DNA from: an uncultured Mycoplasmatota bacterium
GTDB lineage: Bacteria; Bacillota_I; Bacilli_A; RF39; UBA660
DNA length: 36,344 nucleotides
Assembly (NCBI GenBank): GCA_946530475.1
Contig: CAMNAC010000004.1
Span: 1-36,344, forward strand
Direction of reading: 5' to 3'
The number at the start of each line of letters is the position of its first letter. The first letter of the stretch is position 1. Shown here one piece after another: positions 30,302 to 36,344 of the stretch. The translations under genes were made by a program, and so were the position numbers. A model generated the notes under the pieces. The model was not told where the DNA came from. It saw nothing but the letters and a program-made list of their open reading frames with translations, and made no database searches.

Positions 30302-30410
30302 AAACGAAGTAAACAATCAATCCAGCAACTAAACTAATTACCATAATACCTACACAAAAAATTGCGAAAGCTTTTTCTGTATTCATTTTTTTCTTTTTCT
30401 TTTTTGACAT
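30300..30410 (-). CDS. 36-aa membrane microprotein, DUF4044-like in layout
   Basis: Read manually: MSKKKKKKMNTEKAFAIFCVGIMVISLVAGLIVYFV*; SD GAGGTG and TATAAT (minus strand, 30431-30436) upstream; not in ORF track. Confidence 0.75.
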   Translation of the reverse strand: MSKKKKKKMNTEKAFAIFCVGIMVISLVAGLIVYFV

Positions 30411-30499
30411 CTTTATACACCTCTAGTAAGATTATATCTTATTTTTTAAAAATATGGAATATATTTTTTTAAAAAGCATAGATTTTAACGAGGTGGCAC

Positions 30500-31126
30500 A
30501 TGAAACAAAAATTGGACAAACTAAAAAAAAGAATCATTCCAAATAAGAAAATTGCTTTATTTTTAATCGGTATTTTATTAACTGGATTTATTGCTGGCTC
30601 TCTATTTGTTATCTTATTAAATCAAAAAGATCTTTCTTTAGTGAAAGAGTCAATCAAAGGTTTTTTTCAGACTATTCAAACTTCTTCTTATTCAAGTTCT
30701 CATATGTTTTTTGATAGTATCATAGAAAATCTATTTTTTGTCATTTTAATTTGGATATTAGGTATCTCTGTAATTGGAATTCCTTTTCCTTTATTTTTCC
30801 TTTTTTTTAAGAGTTTCTTAAGTGGCTTTACAATTACTGCGATTATTACTGTCTATGGTATAAAAGGTTCTCTTTTTGGCTTTTTTACTTTATTTCCTCA
30901 CCAATTAGTTAGCCTATTTGTTTATTTATTTTTGATTACTTATTCAGTTAAGCTATCTTTTCAAATTGTTTATGCCGTTACTAAGAAAAAAACAATTGAT
31001 TTTAAAACAGTTATGAAGTCTTATCCAAAGATATTATTTACTAGTACCATTGGAATTCTTTTCGCTTCTTTTTTAGAAGCTTATTTTATGCCATTTCTTT
31101 TGGGGTCATTTTTTTCTATTTTGTGA
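30500..31126 (+). CDS. spoIIM: Stage II sporulation protein M-like membrane protein
   Basis: Multi-pass protein with N-terminal basic region, FLIGILLTGFIAGSLFV, FFKSFLSGFTITAIITVYGIKGSLFGFFTLFPHQL. Confidence 0.72.
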   Translation: MKQKLDKLKKRIIPNKKIALFLIGILLTGFIAGSLFVILLNQKDLSLVKESIKGFFQTIQTSSYSSSHMFFDSIIENLFFVILIWILGISVIGIPFPLFFLFFKSFLSGFTITAIITVYGIKGSLFGFFTLFPHQLVSLFVYLFLITYSVKLSFQIVYAVTKKKTIDFKTVMKSYPKILFTSTIGILFASFLEAYFMPFLLGSFFSIL

Positions 31127-31150
31127 TATAATACCTCTAGGTGATTTTCA
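31127..31150 (+). promoter_or_regulatory. Extended -10 promoter (TGATATAAT) of mnmA, SD-abutting
   Basis: TATAAT 31127-31132 immediately after the spoIIM TGA stop, which supplies the TGn; GGTG 31140, ATG 31150. Confidence 0.5.
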
Positions 31151-32256
31151 TGAAAAAAGTTGTCATTGGGATGAGTGGAGGAGTTGACAGTAGTGTCGCT
31201 GCTATTATTTTAAAAAAACAAGGCTATGACGTGATTGGCCTTTTTATGCGTAACTGGGATGCTTCTTTAAACAATGATATTTTAGGGAATCCTACATTAA
31301 ATGAAAATATATGTCCACAAGAACAAGACTATAATGATGCTTTAAAAGTTTGTGAAGAAATTGGAATTCCTCTCCATAGAGTAGATTTTGTAAAAGAATA
31401 TTGGGATTATGTATTTACTTATTTTTTGGATGAATTGAAAAAAGGGAGAACTCCTAACCCAGATATCATGTGTAATAAATATATCAAGTTTGATATGTTT
31501 GTAAAAGAAGCAGAAAAATTAGGTGCAGATTATATCGCTACAGGGCATTATGCAAGGTTAAAAGATGGGAATTTACTAAGAGGAATCGATGAAAATAAGG
31601 ATCAAACGTATTTTCTGTCTCAATTAACAGAAAAGCAATTAGATCATGTATTATTCCCAATTGGAGATTTAGAGAAAAAAGAAGTAAGAAAAATTGCTGA
31701 AGAATACCATTTAACAACTGCTAAGAAAAAAGATTCTACTGGAATTTGTTTTATTGGAGAACGTAATTTTAAAAACTTTTTAAAGAATTATTTGCCTAAT
31801 ATACCAGGAGATATCGTTGACATCGATTCTAAAAAAGTATTAGGAAAACATATTGGATTAATGTACTATACAATTGGTCAAAGAAAAGGCTTAGAAATTG
31901 GTGGATCTACTGATAAAATATTTGTGGTTGGAAAAGATTTAGAAAAGAATATTTTATATGTTGCATATGGGGAAGATAATCCATACTTAATTAGTACAGA
32001 ATGTATTGTTGATACCGTTAATTGGATTTCAAAGGAGAAACCTATCTCTTGTACCGCAAAATTTCGTTATCGTCAAAAAGATAATCCAGTTAAGTTAGAA
32101 TATCTTTCTGATGGTACTATTTTAGTGCAGTATGAACAAGGAGTAAAGTCTGTTACGCCAGGACAAGCTTGTGTGTTCTATCAAGGGGAAGTTTGCCTTG
32201 GAGGCGGAATTATCAAAGAAGTTAGAAAAGATCATAAAAAACTATGGTATTTATAA
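31150..32256 (+). CDS. mnmA: tRNA-specific 2-thiouridylase MnmA
   Basis: [67 protein letters not shown]. Confidence 0.97.
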   Translation: MKKVVIGMSGGVDSSVAAIILKKQGYDVIGLFMRNWDASLNNDILGNPTLNENICPQEQDYNDALKVCEEIGIPLHRVDFVKEYWDYVFTYFLDELKKGRTPNPDIMCNKYIKFDMFVKEAEKLGADYIATGHYARLKDGNLLRGIDENKDQTYFLSQLTEKQLDHVLFPIGDLEKKEVRKIAEEYHLTTAKKKDSTGICFIGERNFKNFLKNYLPNIPGDIVDIDSKKVLGKHIGLMYYTIGQRKGLEIGGSTDKIFVVGKDLEKNILYVAYGEDNPYLISTECIVDTVNWISKEKPISCTAKFRYRQKDNPVKLEYLSDGTILVQYEQGVKSVTPGQACVFYQGEVCLGGGIIKEVRKDHKKLWYL

Positions 32257-32261
32257 AAAAG

Positions 32262-32285
32262 TAGGGGAGTTATCCTCTTTTTTTA
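32262..32285 (+). terminator. Rho-independent terminator
   Basis: AGTAGGGGAGTTATCCTCTTTTTTT. Confidence 0.6.
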
Positions 32286-32304
32286 TTATACTTTTACTTT
32301 ACAC

Positions 32305-32331
32305 TTGACATTGTCAAATAACGTGATAAAA
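32305..32331 (+). promoter_or_regulatory. Promoter with palindromic operator-like -35
   Basis: TTGACATTGTCAA (32305-32317) perfect palindrome containing -35 TTGACA; 16-nt spacer to TAAAAT. Confidence 0.55.
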
Positions 32332-32353
32332 TGATTATAGGAGGATAACAAAT

Positions 32354-33127
32354 ATGAACAATTTAAATGAAATTTTGCACGAACTTGGAATTTCAAAAGT
32401 GAAATTAGCAAAATATCTTGGAGTGTCAAGACAAATGATTTATAATTATCTAGAATTAGATGATTTGAATAAATGGCCAAAGGATAAAAAAGTTTTATTA
32501 TTTAATTTATTAGGAATTAAAAATGCAGATGATTTAAAAAAAGTAAAAGTTGATACTGATTATATCATGAGTGTAGAAACTCGTATCAATAATACTTTTG
32601 AATCAAATACTTCAAATTATTCTGATTCTACTACGATTTATGAGGGACTTGGTAAAAAGCAAAAGGAATTACTTCATAATATAGTGGAATTATTAAAAGA
32701 AAAATTGGATGATGAAAAAGACGAAACTGCATATTATACGTATCTTTATTTATATCATTTCATCCAATCTCTAGACTCTTCGAAAGAACTAAAATATATG
32801 CTTGGTTATGTAGCAAAAGCTTCAGGTTTTGTTAAACCTATGGAATTTGTATTTAATGAAGAACAACAATTTACATTTGAAAGTATTATGTTTTCTGGAA
32901 TGTCTTTATATAACAGCGGTGCAGCATCAAAAACAAGAATTGCAGAAAGTCACAAACGTTTTGTAGATCAAATAGAGCAGAAGAGGGAAGAGAAGTTGAG
33001 TAGAACTCTAGAATTAAATACCATTAAAATTCAGGCTTTAAAAGAACTTGGTTATACAGAAATTACCAATCAAAACGCTGCTGAAGTATTTGAAAAAATT
33101 GCTGAAATTGAATCACGAGGAGTTTAA
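32354..33127 (+). CDS. HTH-domain protein, probable transcriptional regulator
   Basis: N-terminal ILHELGISKVKLAKYLGVSRQMIYNYLELDDL HTH; unique C-terminal region; SD AGGAGG. Confidence 0.75.
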   Translation: MNNLNEILHELGISKVKLAKYLGVSRQMIYNYLELDDLNKWPKDKKVLLFNLLGIKNADDLKKVKVDTDYIMSVETRINNTFESNTSNYSDSTTIYEGLGKKQKELLHNIVELLKEKLDDEKDETAYYTYLYLYHFIQSLDSSKELKYMLGYVAKASGFVKPMEFVFNEEQQFTFESIMFSGMSLYNSGAASKTRIAESHKRFVDQIEQKREEKLSRTLELNTIKIQALKELGYTEITNQNAAEVFEKIAEIESRGV

Positions 33128-33139
33128 TCCTCTTTTTTT
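33117..33139 (+). terminator. Terminator overlapping stop codon
   Basis: GAGGAGTTTAATCCTCTTTTTTT. Confidence 0.7.
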
Positions 33140-33605
33140 CTTTGAACCCCCTATTTTAAAATATTAAGCTCCCCTATTTTTAATATCTTATATTTATGGA
33201 GTAGGGATTCTTCTAACGCGCATTCTGACGCTTTTTTTAGTAGATAGATGGATGATTATCAATCTGGATATCAATTAGGAAGAATCAAATTCAATTCAGT
33301 AAACGCAATTGATGAATGATAAACTTAGTTAAACAATCTTAACAAAAATTATCTTTTTCATTACATAATAATTTAATTAGGCCAAATCATATTAAAAGCT
33401 ATATAAAATAAGAACTTTAACCAATAACTAATCATCTGTTTAATAAAAATATGCCACTTACTATAATGTATATTATGTTAACTTCTATAAATGAGTAAAT
33501 ATTTTTAATATAATAAGATTACTCTATTATTATGATTCTCTATTTCCAAAATATACTATTCATTGAAGCGAATATTTTACTTTATATTTCTCATAATAAT
33601 ATTGG

Positions 33606-33815
33606 GTGATGGAAATGAAAAAGAATAAGATGAAACGTTCTAACAATGTTACGAATAAGTGTAATAAAGAAGTTACAAATAAAAAACAAAATCAAGTAAC
33701 TGATTGTAAGAATGTTTCAAGCAAAAAAGAAAATATTGGATTTGAATCAGAAGATCATTCTTTTGAATTTGATGAAAATGAAGACCATTCTTTTGAATTA
33801 AGAGATTGTAAATAA
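33606..33815 (+). CDS. Small basic Asn/Lys-rich protein with tandem EDHSFE repeat
   Basis: SD GGGTGATGG suggests the internal ATG at 33615; 10-aa tandem repeat SEDHSFEFDE / NEDHSFELRD; followed by terminator. Confidence 0.65.
   Translation: MMEMKKNKMKRSNNVTNKCNKEVTNKKQNQVTDCKNVSSKKENIGFESEDHSFEFDENEDHSFELRDCK
33750..33799 (+). repeat. Tandem 30-nt-period direct repeat in coding sequence
   Basis: GAAGATCATTCTTTTGAATT (33750-33769) and GAAGACCATTCTTTTGAATT (33780-33799), 19/20 identical. Confidence 0.85.
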
Positions 33816-33821
33816 CCCAGA

Positions 33822-33845
33822 AGAAGGATTCTCCTTCTTTTTTTG
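33822..33845 (+). terminator. Rho-independent terminator
   Basis: AGAAGGATTCTCCTTCTTTTTTTG. Confidence 0.7.
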
Positions 33846-33857
33846 TCCCCTACTCTT

Positions 33858-34577
33858 TTATAAGAGTAAATGACTAATAAGCATTATTATACATCCTAAT
33901 ATGAAATAGATGATTGTTTCTTTTTTCTTTTCATATGAAATCGATATTGGTAATAATTCATAATAAGAAATCGAACACATGATTCCTGCAGTAAAAGCAT
34001 ATAATAGGCCTAATAAAACAGGTGTAATGAGTGATTCTAAAAAAAGCCATGAAAGAATTGCTCCTAAAGGTTCACTAAGCCCTGATATTAGAGTATAGAT
34101 AAATGCTAATTTAAAGTTTTTTTTTGAAAAATAGATCGGAAAAAAAATAGAGATTCCTTCTGGAATATTATGGAATGCGATTGCAAGTGACATACGAATT
34201 CCAAGCGATGTATTAGCAGCCGTAGTAAGATAAGTTACAATTCCTTCTGGAATATTATGCATAATAATAGCTAACATTGAAATCATTCCGATATGGTATA
34301 AAGTCCCCTTCTCCCCTATCTTATCTAGTAAAAAAGAGGTAATCACTCCAATTACAAAAAAAATCATAACAAAAAGAATCGAACTAAAGTTTTCTGGCAT
34401 AATTTTTAATGCCTCAGGTATTAAATCTATGATTGATACACTTATCATAACACCTGATGCAAAGGCTAAACTCTTTGGTAATATTTGCTTCTCTTCTTTG
34501 CAAAAAAAGATAGGAATCATTCCTAGTAATGTTGAAAATCCAGCTAAAAAGGAGAATAAGAAGGCACAAGTATTCAT
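33858..34577 (-). CDS. ZIP family metal transporter
   Basis: SLAFASGVMISVSIIDLIPEAL; MHNIPEGIVTYL; AFHNIPEGISIFFPIYF. Confidence 0.92.
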   Translation of the reverse strand: MNTCAFLFSFLAGFSTLLGMIPIFFCKEEKQILPKSLAFASGVMISVSIIDLIPEALKIMPENFSSILFVMIFFVIGVITSFLLDKIGEKGTLYHIGMISMLAIIMHNIPEGIVTYLTTAANTSLGIRMSLAIAFHNIPEGISIFFPIYFSKKNFKLAFIYTLISGLSEPLGAILSWLFLESLITPVLLGLLYAFTAGIMCSISYYELLPISISYEKKKETIIYFILGCIIMLISHLLL

Positions 34578-34630
34578 GTGATCACCTAATCTAATTTATG
34601 TAAGAAAATGTAAAGACATTATATTTTTTA

Positions 34631-34681
34631 TTGAATTATAGATTTTTACTTATTATAATGAAAGTATAAGGAATGATAAAA
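34631..34681 (+). promoter_or_regulatory. Promoter of the 34681 ORF
   Basis: TTGAAT (34631) - 17 nt - TATAAT (34654-34659); AAGGA at 34668; ATG 34681. Confidence 0.65.
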
Positions 34682-35703
34682 TGAAATATTATATGAATTT
34701 AATTAAAAACAAAGAATATTTATCATTAACGATTATTTTTGGCTTTTCTATTTTATGCATTTTTGGATTATATTATAATCTTAATGAATTTATTAATTAT
34801 GGATTGAAATCATCAGGATTACCTCCTCATACTATTATGGGACATGGTACTGCAGGTTTACTCGGAGCAACGAATTTGGGAATGGCAATTGTTTTCCTTC
34901 TTCTTCTTTATTTTACCCTAGTATTTGCTCCAAAGAACGCAAGAGGTTCACAAAACCCAGAAGATTATCAAATTCGTTCAGAAGGAAATAATCTTTACAT
35001 TAAGTTTCGTAAACATGAATTTCTTATTCCAAAGAATCAATTTTCTCCTAATCGTTTGTTCTTTTTTGATAAAAACAAAAAATTTACAACTCTATCAACT
35101 GGATATCAAATATATAACCATGTAATGCGAGACCATCCAAAATTACTGGAACTTCCTATGGATCAATTTACTATTATTCCAGAAAATGAGATTATTTCAA
35201 AGTTCAAAAATGTAAAAGAATTAAATGAAGAAGAAAAAGAAACCTATATTAAAAATAGAAAATTAAAAAAGCGATTAAAACTTCCAAGTTTATGTTTTAG
35301 CTTTGTCAGTGCTTTTATTTCCTTTTCTCTAGTTTTTCAAATTGCGGATAGTTTTTTAAATCAACAAAAACAAAAACCAGGGTATTCTATTTTACTACTA
35401 ATCACTTCAATTACATTTGCCTATTTATCTAAGGTTTTTTACCGTATATCTTCCTCTGATAAGAGATTAGTAAAAAAAATATATGATTATCCTATGTATG
35501 AAGTAAATGGATTTTCTTATGATTACCGAGAGATACCATTTTATTCAGTCAAAATAACTGACGGAAAATATATAATAGATAAATGGATGAGATTCCCAAA
35601 TAGGATTGAATCCAATGTTTCAAAATTACCGATTAAACTTGTTGTATTACAGGGTTGTGAGAATGAATTATTTGAATTAATTCCAAATGAAAAGAACATT
35701 TAA
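34681..35703 (+). CDS. Hypothetical membrane protein
   Basis: ORF with good promoter and SD; four predicted hydrophobic segments (two N-terminal, two central). Confidence 0.7.
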   Translation: MKYYMNLIKNKEYLSLTIIFGFSILCIFGLYYNLNEFINYGLKSSGLPPHTIMGHGTAGLLGATNLGMAIVFLLLLYFTLVFAPKNARGSQNPEDYQIRSEGNNLYIKFRKHEFLIPKNQFSPNRLFFFDKNKKFTTLSTGYQIYNHVMRDHPKLLELPMDQFTIIPENEIISKFKNVKELNEEEKETYIKNRKLKKRLKLPSLCFSFVSAFISFSLVFQIADSFLNQQKQKPGYSILLLITSITFAYLSKVFYRISSSDKRLVKKIYDYPMYEVNGFSYDYREIPFYSVKITDGKYIIDKWMRFPNRIESNVSKLPIKLVVLQGCENELFELIPNEKNI

Positions 35704-35717
35704 TAGTGTTCTTTTTC
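35693..35717. terminator. Bidirectional terminator covering both stop codons
   Basis: AAGAACATTTAATAGTGTTCTTTTT; stop codons of convergent genes overlap here. Confidence 0.7.
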
Positions 35718-36308
35718 TTCTTTTACAGTAGTAACTTCTGTATGACCAGAATACAATTTGGTATCATCTGGTAATGTTAATATTTTATTTCGAATAGAAT
35801 CAAATAACGTATTTATATTCCCGCCTGGAAAATTGGGATTTCCGTAACTATCTTTAAAGATGGTATCTCCTACAAATGCAAGGTGTTCTTCACTATAGAA
35901 AATACAAGAATCTTCTGTATGACCAGGGGTATGAATAACTTTTAAAGAAAGATCCCCCTCTTCTAACTTTAATAAATCTCCTTCTTGAAAGCGTTTTGTA
36001 TCATTCAAAATAAGATCATTTCTATAAAAGTGAGATAAATTGTAGTTTGGATTTTTTAAATAAAAATCACTATATGAATAAGCATGTATATGCAATTCTT
36101 TTTTTATTTTTTCTACTGCACCCATATGATCAAAATGACCATGTGTTAACAAGATTTTTTCAATTACCCAATGATGTTTTTTTATCAGATCTAATAGTTT
36201 ATTTGCTTCTGCACCTGGATCAATTAAAAATCCATGTTTTGTATGATCATCTATATAAAAGTAAGTATTTTCTTCTAAATATTCAAATACAGGGATACAA
36301 ACTACCAT
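35700..36308 (-). CDS. MBL-fold metallo-hydrolase (glyoxalase II-like)
   Basis: ILLTHGHFDHMGAVEKIKKEL (HxHxDH); VIHTPGHTEDSCIFY; FVGDTIF; LYSGHTEVT. Confidence 0.93.
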   Translation of the reverse strand: MVVCIPVFEYLEENTYFYIDDHTKHGFLIDPGAEANKLLDLIKKHHWVIEKILLTHGHFDHMGAVEKIKKELHIHAYSYSDFYLKNPNYNLSHFYRNDLILNDTKRFQEGDLLKLEEGDLSLKVIHTPGHTEDSCIFYSEEHLAFVGDTIFKDSYGNPNFPGGNINTLFDSIRNKILTLPDDTKLYSGHTEVTTVKEEKEHY

Positions 36309-36344
36309 TTACTCCCCTACTTTCTTTTTTAGATTTTCTTTCGC

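Noticed and set aside
33248-33319. 23-codon ORF MDDYQSGYQLGRIKFNSVNAIDE in the long gap
   Set aside because: No SD or promoter; too short to support without conservation data, though it might be a gene remnant.

Overview
The window is a low-GC, gene-dense chromosomal segment from a Firmicutes/Bacilli-like bacterium, possibly of a reduced-genome or Mollicutes-adjacent lineage. TGA serves as a normal stop at the ends of many ORFs, so there is no mycoplasma-type recoding. Most of it is housekeeping: ssb, pyrimidine-nucleoside phosphorylase, rpoZ, recX, a HIT protein, hrcA-grpE-dnaK-(pepF)-dnaJ, frr, alaS, murI, mutS, nusB, xseA/xseB, SpoIVB-like, SpoIIM-like, mnmA, a ZIP transporter and an MBL-fold hydrolase. 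I saw no rRNA, tRNA, CRISPR array, IS element or prophage. The points most worth following up are: (1) an unusually short alanyl-tRNA synthetase (585 aa, no beta-barrel insert and no C-Ala domain) in a translationally coupled kinase-alaS-murI operon behind an Ala-type T-box; (2) two tandem CIRCE-like operators bracketing a near-perfect promoter before hrcA; (3) a Cas4-like nuclease fused to a DEDD exonuclease (DUF2779 type); (4) a recurrent promoter layout (TGnTATAAT, 6-7 nt, GGTG, ATG) that puts the Shine-Dalgarno at the predicted 5' end of the mRNA; (5) a 36-aa membrane microprotein absent from the ORF track; (6) a small basic protein with a tandem DHSFE repeat after a 478-bp non-coding gap; (7) an SSB without the usual acidic C-terminal tip. 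I did not find a clear-cut new defence or biosynthetic system.
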